Program-made: the position numbers and the translations under genes
Part shown: positions 10,790 through 20,841 of the stretch, piece by piece
Layout of the letters: each line of letters starts with the position of its first letter
How positions within the stretch are numbered: the first letter of the stretch is position 1
Notes under the pieces: generated by a model
Seen by the model: only the letters and a program-made list of their open reading frames with translations
What the model was told of the DNA's origin: nothing
The model's database searches: none
Origin: Tretioscincus oriximinensis
Lineage: Eukaryota > Chordata > Lepidosauria > Squamata > Gymnophthalmidae
Assembly: GCA_022410635.1 (NCBI GenBank)
Contig: JAJVDF010000237.1
Span: forward strand, 1,524,737 to 1,588,736
DNA: 64,000 bases
Reading direction: 5' to 3'

Positions 10790-11045
10790 TCTTAGGCCAC
10801 AGCCCATCAAGTCCAGCATTCTGTCCCACACAGAGGCCCAGTCCGAACAGAGGAAAGCAGAATATGCCCCTGTTCATGACTCCCTGCAAATGGTATCTCA
10901 GGAGTACTGCCTGTTGCTCCATCCTGGAGGCAACATCCAGACATCCATCCTAGGACCCATTTATACCCTTGGTGTCCATAAACCTGTCTAGTCCTGTCTT
11001 GAAGCTATCCAAGCTGTCAGCTACCACCACCTCTTCAAACGGCAG
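10790..11045 (-). repeat. CR1-type LINE 3' end, reverse
   Basis: It runs from GGCCACAGCCCATCAAGTCCAGC to ACCACCACCTCTTCAAAC, i.e. 3' UTR and last ORF2 codons. Confidence 0.82.
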
Positions 11046-11230
11046 TGATAACAACATCTTGCGGGACGGATAAGAGAGAGTATGTCACATGATTAGAAAA
11101 TCTCACATGACAGGAGCTGATAAAAATCAATGACGGGGATCAGTTAATGTACCCTCACACGAGATCTCTTACATGAGAAAATCCCCCTTAACCCGGGGGC
11201 AGACATTGTACTGGAAGTGACATCATTTTG
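11046..11230. other. Unrecognised, with CTCACATGA motifs
   Basis: AAAATCTCACATGACAGG and GAGATCTCTTACATGAGA suggest degenerate dyads related to the TGAGATTCTCATATGA repeat family. Class unknown. Confidence 0.35.
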
Positions 11231-11231
11231 A

Positions 11232-11376
11232 AGAAGAAGAAGAACTGGGTTCTTATACCCTGCTTTTTCTCACCTTTCAAAGGGACCCAAAGCAGCTTAC
11301 AAGGGTATTTTGCCCGAAGGCTCACATTTTATCTTCCCCACCAGACTCTGGTAGTTCCCATGTATCTACTTGCATA
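11232..11376 (-). repeat. SINE S1, reverse, truncated
   Basis: Only the 3' tail and part of the body up to CATGTATCTACTTGCA are present; the tRNA head is missing. Confidence 0.8.
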
Positions 11377-12098
11377 GATACATGGTGCTGCTTATGCTAT
11401 TTGCTTCTAGCGAAATGGCACCCAGGCTGACATCAGTTTCTGTCGCACCTAGGAAGTGATATCACTTTTGACATCACTTCCTGTCACACCCAGGAAGTGA
11501 TATCATAAAAAATGCTTTGAGATTATCCAGGGCAACACCAGATGTTCAGGATCCCTGCCCAGTATTTGGCTTCTGGGTGTTCCCATCATTGATAGAATTG
11601 CGAAAACTGAGAATATACTGTAAAGATCTGAACAAGGTGTATTAAAACAGGTACANCAATAAACNAGATTATCAGGAAATCCTGGAATAAACAAGTGTCT
11701 TACGGATATAACCACTGTCTCCAAGGTGCTATAGCCCCCCCTTGTTAGATATTAAAGTACCTTGTTAGTGCTACAAATTTTGTTACAAACCGTTCGTCAG
11801 CCAGTGTTCCCTTTGTTTAGTTTCTCGGCATGCNTGCTGGATATAAGGCTTGGGTTACAAGATCTGTATACATTGTTGATCTATGTCAGTGCATAGTGAG
11901 CTATTGTGTTCTTGGAAGGTGTGCCAAGCCGTCAAACCGAAGCTGAACTTATGAAAGGAAAAAATTCCGTCAGTATCTTTCACTTCTTTGGAAAGTGAGG
12001 ACTCTTTCATAATAGTGGACAACTGGTTGGATTGGGTGCCTGATACTTAAGTGCATTTTAATTTGCTTCCATGGGTATATTTACAAATCTGTAATAGA
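11377..12098. other. Unrecognised intron with CACTTCCTGTCACACCCAG motifs
   Basis: 11410-11510 has repeated GGAAGTGATATCACTT-type motifs of the dispersed family also at 4573 and 13395. The remainder shows no feature. Ns at 11656, 11665 and 11834. Confidence 0.4.
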
Positions 12099-12550
12099 GA
12101 CATAAGAACATAAGAAGAGCCATACTGGATCAGGCCGCAGCCCATCAAGTCCACCAGATGCACCTGGGATGGAGCAACAGGCAGGACTCCTGAAATACNA
12201 TTTGCAGGGAGTCATGAACAGGAGCATATTTTGCTTTCCTCTGTTCGGACTGCCCAGGTGCAGCTGGTGGGCCTCTGTGTGAGACAGAATGCTGGACTGG
12301 ATGGGCTGTGGCCTGATCCAGTATGGCTCTTCTTATGTTCTTATGTTGGGCAGTCCGAACAAAGGAAAGCAAAATATGCTCCCGTTCATGACTCCCTGCA
12401 AATGGTACTTCAGGAGTCCTGCCTGTTGCTCCATCCTGGAGGCAACATCCAGACATCCATCCTAGTATCTATTTATACCCTTGGTGTCCATCAACCTAGT
12501 CCTGTCTTGAAACTATCCAAGCTGTTAGCTACCACTACCTCTTCAGACGA
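12099..12550. repeat. Three CR1-type LINE 3'-end pieces joined head-to-head
   Basis: About 12099-12165 is reverse, 12166-12345 is forward (GGATGGAGCAACAGGCAGGA to CTTCTTATGTTCTTATG), and 12346-12550 is reverse again (GGGCAGTCCGAACAAAGGAAAG onwards). The three pieces come from the same 3'-end region, so the locus forms a complex inverted repeat. Confidence 0.8.
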
Positions 12551-12755
12551 GAGGCCAATTGTCATTTTTTTCAATATGTTCCTGTGTTTTTTTGTATAGT
12601 ATTCGTTGCTTATGCTCAGACTGCCGTACATCCAATATTACAGTGGTTCCCAAACTGGGGGGTCGTAATCCCCCTAAGAGGGATGGGAAACGAGCTAGTG
12701 AGTCCATAAACGTTTAATCCCACCCACCTTCCTTGTCTCCAACCCTTGTCTCCAG

Positions 12756-13040
12756 GCACGGATAGCTCAGTCGCTTAGGAATTCGTCTCTCGCCTGGGAG
12801 ATGGGGTTTCGAAGCCCTGTGTGGGACATGGGGAGGGGTGAGCACCTTCCACTAGCCTGTAGCTCTAGCCAACCCAGCTATTCGAAAGCATGAATTGCAA
12901 GAAATTGCAACTGACTGCAAGTAGATACATGGGAACCACCATAGCCTGGTGGGGAAGATAGAATGTGAGCCTTCGGGCAAAATATATCCTTGTAAGCCGC
13001 TTTGAGTCCCTTTGAAAGGTGAGAAAAGCGGGGTATAAGA
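12756..13040 (+). repeat. SINE S1, full length
   Basis: GGCACGGATAGCTCAGTCGC head, B-box-like GGTTTCGAAGCC at 12805-12816, body, and AAGCGGGGTATAAGAACC end. Its pyrimidine tail has expanded into the microsatellite that follows. Confidence 0.92.
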
Positions 13041-13212
13041 ACCAAGTTCTTCTTTCTCTTCCTCTTCCTCTTCCTCTTCTTCCTCCTCTTCCTCCTCTTC
13101 CTCCTCTTCCTCTTCTTCCTCCTCTTCCTCTTCTTCCTCTTCCTCCTCTTCCTCCTCTTCTTCCTCCTCTTCTTCCTCCTCCTCTTCTTCCTCCTCTTCT
13201 TCCTCCTCCTCT

Positions 13213-13244
<32 letters not shown>

Positions 13245-13253
13245 CTCCTCTTC

Positions 13254-13289
<36 letters not shown>

Positions 13290-13315
13290 TTCCTCTTCCT
13301 CCTCCTCTTCCTCAG
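13041..13315 (+). repeat. (TTCCTC)n microsatellite grown from a SINE tail
   Basis: About 275 nt of TTCCTC/TTC/CTC units with no interruption. On the minus strand it reads as poly-Glu or Lys/Arg in two frames, and on the plus strand as Leu/Pro; none is a real protein. It is strongly homopurine on one strand, so it could form triplex (H-DNA). Confidence 0.95.
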
Positions 13316-13329
13316 TACGGGGAGTCGTA

Positions 13330-13985
13330 CGCAAACCATGTACACTTTACTGGAAGATTCACTCTCATATAACGTGTGTTCTTGTGCACAATCACCCAAA
13401 GGCAAGTGACATCACAAATGAAGTGCTGTTCCCAGAAGCAGAAACCAGAAGTGACATCACTTGTTCCAGGGACACACTTTCCGGGAGCAAGGACCAGAAG
13501 TGACATCACAAAGATGTCAATTCCGCCCCTGGTGCACCCCTCGCACATCGCTATATGAGAGTGGACAATTTGACAAAATGTATGAGATTCTCATATGATT
13601 AACACCACTGGCAGGCTCTTCCTCCTGCTTCCTCCTGAGGGCCAGGCTCCATCGTGGCAGTTCCTAGAGAGCTTCACTCTGCCTTTTAACAAGTTCCCAC
13701 TGCCTTGTCGATGGTGCTGAAGGGCCCTGCAGTGCATGAGAAACTCATGGTGCTGGAGGTCCCACTACCTCTTTTGGAAAGCTCCTGCATGCTCAGAAAA
13801 TGGTACCCAGGAGCTATTCCTGTTCTTCAGATTAGTGCCACCTNACAGAAGTTCTACCAGTTGCTTCTGGGCAAAACCAGTAACAGCTCTCAACTCCCTG
13901 TCTCTCTAGTCCAGAGACAAGATATAAGGCATCTGTTCTGATAAGGACATTGATAGGAGGAGTCTTGCTGGAGCTCCATCTCAGA
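13330..13985. repeat. GAAGTGACATCAC dispersed repeat, then unrecognised intron
   Basis: 13395-13615 carries AAGTGACATCAC three times and ends ATGAGATTCTCATATGATT...CACCACTGGC, matching the families at 4573 and 19340. 13616-13985 is unrecognised; one N at 13844. Confidence 0.5.
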
Positions 13986-13989
13986 AAGG

Positions 13990-14110
13990 GGCTTGGCCAA
14001 CTTCAGGTCAGTGTAGCCTATGGCAGGCCTGATTTGTGCCTGCCATAATCCACAATATCATGCAGATGGCAGGTCCCTATCCCAAGATATGACCCAGTAT
14101 AAAGCCACTC
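13990..14110. repeat. CTATGGCAGGC-family fragment
   Basis: TATGGCAGGCCTGATTTGTGCCTGCCATA is a local inverted repeat, with CCTATCCCAAGATATGACCC beside it. Confidence 0.45.
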
Positions 14111-14204
14111 AACAATGACCTACCATTTCCTTCTAAGCATTCTGAAATACCTATAGCACTACATGATGATGATGATGATGTTTATTTATTTCACCAAAGA
14201 GTGA

Positions 14205-14893
14205 AAATAGCACATGTAGACTGGGAGGAATATGTCTGAACAGCAGCACATGTGAGAAGGACCTGGGTGTTTTGGTAAATCACAGACTAAATATGAGTCA
14301 ACAGTGTGAAGCAGCTGCAAAAAAGGCAAATATAATCCTGGGGTATATTAAGAGGAGCACAGAATCTTGATCATGTGAAGTGATTATCTCGCTCTACATT
14401 GGTCAGACCACACTTGGAATGCTGTGTTCCATTCTGGGGGACCAATTTAAAAAGGATATTGATAAACTGGTGCAGGTTCGGAAGAGAGTTACAAGGAGGG
14501 NGAGGGCTCTGGAAANCATGTCCTATGAGGAACGGTTAAAGGATCTAGGATTATTTAGAGAAGACTGAGACCTGATAGTGGTCTACAAAAATATGAAGGG
14601 CTGCCACAGAGTAGAAGGATCAGCATTGTTCTCATTGGCACATGGAAGGACTAGAAACGGCAAGGGAATAGGTTTAGATTAGAGATCAGAAAAAACTTTC
14701 TGACAGTCAGGGTGATTAACTAGTGGAACTGTTTGCCATAGGAGTGGTGAGTTCTCCTTCACTGGAAGTCTTCAAACAGAGGCTGGGCAGCCATCGGTCT
14801 GGAGTGGCTTAGTGAATCCTGCAATGAGCAAGGGCTTGGACCAGATGATGATGGACATCCCTTTCAACTTTACTAACCTATGATTCTGTGACT
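14205..14893 (+). repeat. CR1 LINE, 3' part of ORF2 and tail
   Basis: Decayed translation includes [32 protein letters not shown] and MSYEERLKDLGLF, typical of the CR1 ORF2 C-terminus. The 3' end TTTACTAACCTATGATTCTGTGA is the CR1 (TATGATTCT)n tail. Frameshifts and a stop at the LF.RED region mark it as dead. Confidence 0.85.
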
Positions 14894-15395
14894 GACCCAA
14901 GGTCACTCAACTGGTTTCATGGAGGAGTGTGGAATCAAACCTACTAAGGCATCAATTGATAATTTCNTGTCACATCTATTCTCATGCACGAAACAGTGCA
15001 AAACTGCATGTCGTTGTTCCACTGACCATGAAAGGAAAAGGGTTCTCCAACTGTTGCCAGGCTGTTTAGACAAAGCTTGTGCAATGTTGGTAGGAACCAA
15101 CATGAGCTCAAAAAATCTCCTTNATACGCAGCGCTAATTCATTTGCAACAGGCATTGTACGAAATGATTCTACGTTAATCAGAACCCTCCTTGGTCAGAG
15201 CAATAAATCCTCTGTATAAATATTCCTTGTAAGAAAGGAAAGAGAATATTTGCTTTTTCAACTGCACGTCCACTAAATTTCACCATCCCGGCCTGTTTGT
15301 ACTTGTTCTGAGCCACCGCCGTGCTGCTGTGAAAACATTTCAATCAGATTAACGCAACGCAGGTCTAAAGAATTGGTGTGAAGGAAAAACTGAAT
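14894..15395. other. Unrecognised intron
   Basis: Starts with a scrap of reverse S2 SINE (GACCCAAGGTCACTCAACTGG..GAGGAGTG); nothing else recognised. Confidence 0.4.
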
Positions 15396-15399
15396 AGTT

Positions 15400-15446
15400 T
15401 ATGGAATCGTAGAGTTGGAAGGGATCTCCACAGCCATTGGCCTAAC
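15400..15446 (-). repeat. CR1 tail scrap, reverse, interrupted by a foldback element
   Basis: GGAATCGTAGAGTTGGAAGGGATCTCCA is the complement of a CR1 3' end. The same kind of sequence resumes at 15682. Confidence 0.6.
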
Positions 15447-15461
15447 ACTACAGATAAGCAA

Positions 15462-15653
15462 TTTCAGAGAAATAGCCGTGTTAGTCTAGCAGAAAGTCCA
15501 GCAAAGGAGCTAGCAGCCCTTTGAGACTAACTTGAGAAAAGTGGTTGGCATAAGCTTTCGTAGACAGGTCTGAAGAAGTAGACGTGTCTACGAAAGCTTA
15601 TGCCAACCACTTTTCTCAAGTTAGTCTCAAAGGGCTGCTAGCTCCTTTGCTGG
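15462..15653 (+). mobile_element. Palindromic (foldback) repeat with 15-bp flanking direct repeats
   Basis: A head of about 35 nt (TTTCAGAGAAATAGCCGTGT...) is followed by an almost perfect palindrome. The arms are 15496-15570 and 15581-15655 (75 nt, one mismatch seen), with a 10-nt loop TGAAGAAGTA. The 15-bp sequence ACTACAGATAAGCAA flanks it at 15447-15461 and 15654-15668. Long flanks of this kind suggest retroposition of an RNA rather than cut-and-paste. Related copies are near 25600, 35512, 36000, 40470 and 50180. Similar palindromic repeats with ACGAAAGCTTATGC are known to me from turtles. Confidence 0.75.
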
Positions 15654-15681
15654 ACTACAGATAAGCAACCTTGTCAAGCAT

Positions 15682-15925
15682 GGAATTATAGAATCATAAA
15701 GTCGTAAGGGATCTCCAGGATCCATTCCTCTAAATGCAGAATTTACTAAACCATCTCAGATTGCTGTCCAGTCTACGTTTGAAGACTTCCAGCAAAGGAG
15801 AACTCACCACCTCCTGTGGCAAATCATTCCACTGGTTTTATCACCCTTTCTGTCGGAAAGTTCATAGGACTCTAACAGCACATCTGGAATTATTGCCATC
15901 TTGGAGACTAGCAGCGGATGAAGGA
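15682..15925 (-). repeat. CR1 LINE 3' end, reverse
   Basis: GGAATTATAGAATCATAAAGTCG through CTCACCACCTCCTGTGGCAA, the complement of a CR1 tail and last ORF2 codons. Confidence 0.75.
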
Positions 15926-16175
15926 TAGTGGCACACCAGTGCACTCTACCAAATTTCACCCACCAGAAACTCCAAGGTTAAGAACCTTTGGAGCTAGCCT
16001 TTGGAGGTAGGTTTTCCACAATTCATAATTGAGGACTCTAAAACCATGACACAGTTCTGGTCCCAATCCTGCTCCTCTAACCAGGATGTGGCCATCCGGA
16101 AAACAAAACCATGGGTTTTTGCCCTTTCAGTCAAAATTGCCCTCTAAAATCATGGCCTCTCCAGGAAATCTGTGC
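15926..16175. other. Unrecognised intron
   Basis: No supported feature. Confidence 0.4.
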
Positions 16176-16177
16176 AT

Positions 16178-16345
16178 GTAAGAACGTAGGAAGAGTCATC
16201 TAGTCTAGCGTTCTGCCTCATACAGAGGCCCACCAGATGCACCTGGGCAGTCTGAACAGAGAGAAGCAAAATATACACCTGTTCATGACTCTGTGCAAAT
16301 GGTATTTCAGGAGTCCTGCCTGTTGCTCCATCCCAGAGGCATATG
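16178..16345 (-). repeat. CR1-type LINE 3' UTR piece, reverse
   Basis: TAAGAACGTAGGAAGAGTCATCTAG to GTTGCTCCATCCCAGAGGCA, diverged from the younger copies. Confidence 0.75.
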
Positions 16346-17390
16346 ACAACCCCACTTGGAGGCCACTTTTAAAGTTCACAAGAGGGTTGACGTTGAGGTT
16401 GGGACAGACACTGGTCTGGACCTGTGCTGTCGTGCAGATGGTGGTATTCCAGACCACACCCTTCAGTGGTTCAAGCCAAGGTCAAGTGGCTATTTCTAGA
16501 TCCTCTAGTTTGTGCAGCAGACAGATAAGTGCAGAACAGGTAGCATATGACTGAGCTATTCAGGCGATGGTTGTATCTTTACTTTAAACCATCTTTAGTT
16601 CTTCTTTGGTCCCAAACAAAGGAGTTTAGCACAGAAAAAATGATTAGCCCACTCTTCATGATTGAAAATGTTCTAAAAATAAATGTGTAACCACGACACT
16701 AATTTCGTAAGCTTAGTCAGAGACAGACTGCAAAGAAAAAAACCACAAAAGCGTGCACAATACTGTCAAATTATTTAATTAGACTGCCTCCAATTGCTTC
16801 TAAATTGTTCTTAATTTTATTTACAATAAGCATAGTTTGGAAAGTGACCTTTTGTCTACATTTGGAGCAATTAGCATAATTGCTAATCTTGCTTCTCACC
16901 GCCTACACCTTATTGATACAAGATAATGTCCAGACAATAACACTTTGCAGGGCTGGAGTTAAACGTTATACATTTATCAGTCTTAAGAATGTTAAAGGGC
17001 AAAAGTATTTCCTAAGGCCGCTCTTAGTCTCTGTTGCGTAAGGCAGAAAGGTAATTTGCAACTTCTGTTTTCTTCCTAATTGGAAAAATAAGACTCAAAA
17101 TTGTGCATTTAAAAAAACCACATGGTTCAAAACCACAGCAGTGCATATGCAATTTTTAAAAAGTGAGAGAATTTATACTATGTACTTCATTATGGGCTCA
17201 GATTAACAATACTTTGGCAAACAAACTTTCCTTGTAAAAAGAGCATTTAAATGTATTATTGCTGCTGTTAATTTTGTTTGAGGTATTTTTAGACTGGAGA
17301 TATTGTTTATAAACGATAAGGATATAAGACTGTTTCCACATCACACGCATTTCCATACACCATGCTGAGCTGGTCTCAGGCCTGATTTTA
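16346..17390. other. AT-rich intron, nothing recognised
   Basis: Over 1 kb without a repeat signature that I can identify; probably unique intron sequence. Confidence 0.45.
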
Positions 17391-17392
17391 GA

Positions 17393-17738
17393 ACATAGAA
17401 GAAAGAAGAAGAAAGAAGAGAGAAGGGAGAAGGGAGAAGGGAGAAGGAAGAAGAACTTGGTTCTTTTCTCACCTTTCAAAGGGACTCAAAGCGGCTTACA
17501 AGGATATATTTTGCCCGCAGGCTCACATTCTATTTTCTCCACCAGGCTCTGGTGGTTCCCATGTATCTACTTGCATTCAGTTGCAATTTCTTGCAATTCA
17601 TGCTTTCAAATAGCTGTGTTGGCTAGAGCTACAGGCTAGTGGAAGGTGCTCACCCCTCCCCACGTCCCACACAGGGCTTCGAAACCCCATCGCCCAGACG
17701 AGAGACGGATTCCTAAGCAACTGAGCTATTCGTGCCTC
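17393..17738 (-). repeat. SINE S1, reverse, full length
   Basis: AGAAGAAAGAAGAAGAAAG tract, ACTTGGTTCTTTTCTCACC, body, and head ending CTGAGCTATTCGTGCCT. Confidence 0.9.
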
Positions 17739-17801
17739 AGCCTCAGCCTATCCACTCTAATGTTCTGTCTCAACCGGCTCACCAGCTAGTAGCTTGGAGT
17801 G

Positions 17802-18021
17802 TAGGCTGACCAGATGACCCCTTTTTTTNGGGGGGGGAGAAACCCTTTTTTTAGTGTCTCACGGTTTTTGCTGAGCAAACGTTTTCCAAAAAAATAGTTT
17901 TTTTCGGGAAAAAAAANCTCTTTCAATTTTTTCCCCCTCAGGAAAAACCGAGAGGCACCGCAAAACCAGGTTTTCACCCAACCCACCCACCCAGCCCAAA
18001 AGGGGTCATCTGGTCAGCTTA
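17802..18021. mobile_element. hAT-like MITE (TAGGCTGACCAGAT family)
   Basis: Termini TAGGCTGACCAGATGACCCC and GGGGTCATCTGGTCAGCTTA are inverted repeats. The interior is a long imperfect palindrome around GTTTTTTTCGGG. Flanks (TTGGAGTG and CAGAGTGT) do not match cleanly, so the target duplication has decayed. Confidence 0.75.
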
Positions 18022-18109
18022 CAGAGTGTATATTTCTAGCTACATCTGGTTTGCTAGTTGCAGCCACTTCTGGACAGGCACCATATGGCCACAGTAATAC
18101 ACGGCCTGG

Positions 18110-18590
18110 TAGCTTCAAGATTGGAGAATTTTTGGGGCTGCCCTTGAATACAGTTTGGAAGCTGCAGCTGGTGCAGAACCCAGGAGCTAGACTTGTGTCT
18201 GGCTGTCCGGGTACATTTCACACAGGTTTTGAAAAATCTGCTGCAGAGCACAATTCAAGGTGTTCTCTACCCTATAAGGCCCTAAATAACTTGGGCTCCA
18301 AATATCTAAAGGAACACCTTCTTCCATATTCTACTCTGCCTTAAGATCTACAGATGAGGCTCTTCTGACTGTACTGCCTCTCTTAGTGGCAAAGAGGGTG
18401 AATCTGTGGAAGCCCCCAGACTATGGAACAGTCTCCCCGATTGAAGTACGCCAATCACCATCTGTGTATGCATTCAGAAAATGCTTTGGTTGGAAAAAAA
18501 AATCTCTTTCCTTTCTTTCAGATACTATTGTTTTAATATGTTAATTTGGTTTTTAAGACCTTCAGGTTTAGGGTGGGATGGATGGATGGA
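18110..18590 (+). repeat. L2-type LINE, C-terminal ORF2 fragment
   Basis: The degenerate translation recalls the L2 motifs LQLVQNxxARL, YKALNNLGSKYLKEHLLPY and a PRLWNSLP-like block near 18418, then a 3' end TTTAATATGTTAATTTGGTTTTTAAG. Several frameshifts. Confidence 0.65.
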
Positions 18591-18599
18591 TAGATGATC

Positions 18600-18780
18600 A
18601 AACAGACAGTAGCCACTCATGCCCTTGGCCTTCCTGAATTTGTCCAATCCTGTCTTAAAGCTATCCTGTCTGCTCTTTGTCACCACCTCTTCTGGAAGTT
18701 AACTCTATAGACTGATGACACTCTGGAAGAAAAAATACTTCTTATTGCCTCCTGCTTATTAGCTTCATAGCTGGTTCTAG
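18600..18780 (-). repeat. CR1-type LINE fragment, reverse
   Basis: CTGAATTTGTCCAATCCTGTCTTAAAGC and CACCACCTCTTCTGGAAGTTAACTC match the ORF2 end region of the common LINE; heavily diverged. Confidence 0.65.
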
Positions 18781-18954
18781 AACCTCCTGGTTCTAGTTTT
18801 GTGCCATACTTCGTTTTAGTGGCACCTGCCACTGAAACAAACAACTGTGCAGCAGTTTATAGTGCTGGGAGTATTTGGGCCATATCTTGAACCCTGAGCC
18901 TGAAAATCACGGGCGTTTGGTGACATCACTTTTGGGGCGGGACCAGAAGATCTT

Positions 18955-19135
18955 ATATCATTGGCTAAGCATTCTACGCATAGGATGAATAAGAGAGGGG
19001 ATAGGGGACAGCCTTGTTTGGTTCCATTGTTTATTTTTATTTCTCTAGATAGTCTTTTATTTATCCTAACTTTCGCAGTGTTATTGGAATAAATGTTTTT
19101 TTAATACTTTTATAAAACCCGATCCCAGGCCTGTA
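18955..19135 (-). repeat. L1 LINE reverse-transcriptase fragment
   Basis: The minus-strand translation contains GTKQGCPLSPLLFILCVECL, the conserved L1 ORF2 RT block, preceded by an INKRLSREIKIN-like stretch. It is truncated at both ends. Its left edge touches a GACATCACTTTTGGGG repeat and its right edge touches the inverted-repeat arm at 19137. Confidence 0.8.
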
Positions 19136-19136
19136 T

Positions 19137-19241
19137 GGATGCACCCTTAGTACCTACTAGATCTGTTTTCTGAGACAACACGGAAAGTTGAAATAGTAAA
19201 TTGACTTTGACTGGAGTTTTTGTTTAATTTATAATCGCATT
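19137..19241 (+). repeat. Left arm of a 105-bp inverted repeat bracketing exon 2
   Basis: GGATGCACCCTTAGTACCTA to TTATAATCGCATT reappears in reverse complement at 22032-22136 with two mismatches in 105. Confidence 0.9.
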
Positions 19242-19268
19242 GCATTATCACGACCGTGTCACTACTCT

Positions 19269-19465
19269 TACAAGGTATGGATTCTTGTGCAGCAATGCAT
19301 GAGAAAAATTGCCTCACTCCATTTCCTGTTTGAGGATCTGACTTCCTGTGACATCACATTTGGGGTGGGACCAGAAGTGATGTCACAGGAAGTCANATCC
19401 TCAAACAGGAAATGGAGTGAGGCAATTTTTCTCATGCATTGCTGNACAAGAATCCATACCTTGTA
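19269..19465. repeat. Near-perfect 89-bp-arm palindrome
   Basis: Arms 19269-19357 and 19377-19465 are complementary apart from two Ns (19396, 19445), with a 19-nt spacer ATTTGGGGTGGGACCAGAA. It contains GACATCAC and GTGATGTC of the dispersed family. The Ns in one arm suggest that hairpin sequence was hard to read. Confidence 0.9.
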
Positions 19466-19469
19466 GGAG

Positions 19470-20045
19470 AGCAGAAATTCTAACAAAGCGTATGAGATTC
19501 TCGTATAGTTCCCACCACTGCGAAGTGCTGGTTAGCCATGGCTGCTGTGGAAATGCTAGAGCCCCATTACATACAGGTAACACAATGTGGCAGCATAGGA
19601 GGTCTGCTTGTCTAAATCAATGCAATGCCAGCGTCCGTCACTCTTAAGCGATCCCAGTGGATATACAAGTTATCCATCAATTCAAAATGAGTTGATTGGA
19701 CAGCAGGGAGGAAATATCTCCCCTCCTGTTGAGAGAGCCAGAGGCTGCCATCAGGTGCTGTGACGAAACAGCTTGCTTCAGTTAGCAGATGCTGGCATTA
19801 TGCGTGCTCAGCGCTTGCAAATAAACAGTAGGGGAAGAAAGACAGTAGAGCATTGGGGTGAGGAGGGGAGAGGCAAAAGGGCAAATGGTGGAAGCTACAG
19901 TGGCTTTCTCTGGCTCTTGCAAGGACAGCACAAATACAGGGTTATGGGTACGGCCCTATCTATCAAATACGCTTTCAAAAGACGGGCAAATCATCTTGCT
20001 GCCAGGGATTCTCAGGGAAATTGAGTTTGTCACTGAGTTTTAATC
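19470..20045. other. Intron, mostly unrecognised
   Basis: 19484-19520 has the TGAGATTCTCGTATAGTTCC...CCACCACTGCG ending of the dispersed repeat. The rest shows no feature. Confidence 0.4.
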
Positions 20046-20056
20046 ATGTTTTATAT

Positions 20057-20244
20057 CAGGGGTGGGCAATTAATTTTTCCCAAGGGGCCGCATGAGAAAT
20101 TGGGGTGGTTTTAGAGGGCCGGATTAATAAAGTTAACTCAGTTCTACCCAATACTGTATATAACTCTGAGCTAAGAGGGNCGGGCCGGTCAGAGACAGTA
20201 GGAGGGCCGCATGTGGCCCTCGGGCCGCCACTTGCCCAGGTCTG
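20057..20244 (+). mobile_element. hAT non-autonomous element with intact 8-bp TSD
   Basis: Termini CAGGGGTGGGCAATT and TTGCCCAGGTCTG, interior GGGCCGCATGAGAAATTGG and GGCCCTCGGGCCGCC, as in amniote hAT/Charlie MITEs. TTTTATAT flanks both sides exactly (20049-20056 and 20245-20252). One N at 20180. Confidence 0.85.
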
Positions 20245-20506
20245 TTTTATATTATATATATTATATTGCATATTTTTATATTTTTTATATATTTAATTTA
20301 AAGGCCTGCTTTTGATTTGATATGGTCTGTTGACTAATCAATAAAGATTTTTGATTTTTTTATTTTATTTTCTCTGGAGAAGCGGAAGGTGCACGGCTCC
20401 AGATCACCCGTTCTATGCCCGGAACTTCAACGGGCATCTTCCCCTAGCCTGGTATAAGTCACACTGTTCCTTAGACAACGTAGACACATTTTCAACTGCT
20501 GTTGGT

Positions 20507-20797
20507 GCAGGCACGAATGGCTCAGTCGCTAAGGAAATGGTCTCTCACCTGGGAGACTGGATTTCAAGGCCCTGAGTCAGACGTGGGGAGGGGTGAGCAC
20601 CTTCTACTTGTCTGTAGATGTAGCCAACCCAGCTATTCGAAGGCAAGAGTTGCAAGACATTGCAACTAGATAAATGGGAATCACCACAGCCTGGTGGGGA
20701 AGATAGAATGTAAGTCTTCGGGCGAAAAATAACTTTGGAAGCTGTTTTGAGTCTCTTTGGGTGAGAAGGACAGGGTATAAAAACCCAGTCCTCCNCC
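20507..20797 (+). repeat. SINE S1
   Basis: GCAGGCACGAATGGCTCAGT head to AGGGTATAAAAACCCAGTCC; older than neighbours (TTTCAAGGCCC in the B-box region). Confidence 0.88.
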
Positions 20798-20841
20798 TCC
20801 TGGTTTTTTATTTTGCTTTCACTAAGCATGAATGGCACTAA

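Noticed and set aside
12756..12830. Possible tRNA gene in S1 heads
   Set aside because: The same sequence recurs in about 18 dispersed copies with a SINE body and tail.
12852..13405. Long minus-strand frames encoding poly-Glu or Lys/Arg-rich proteins, and a plus-strand Leu/Pro frame
   Set aside because: All are translations of the (TTCCTC)n microsatellite and the adjoining SINE.
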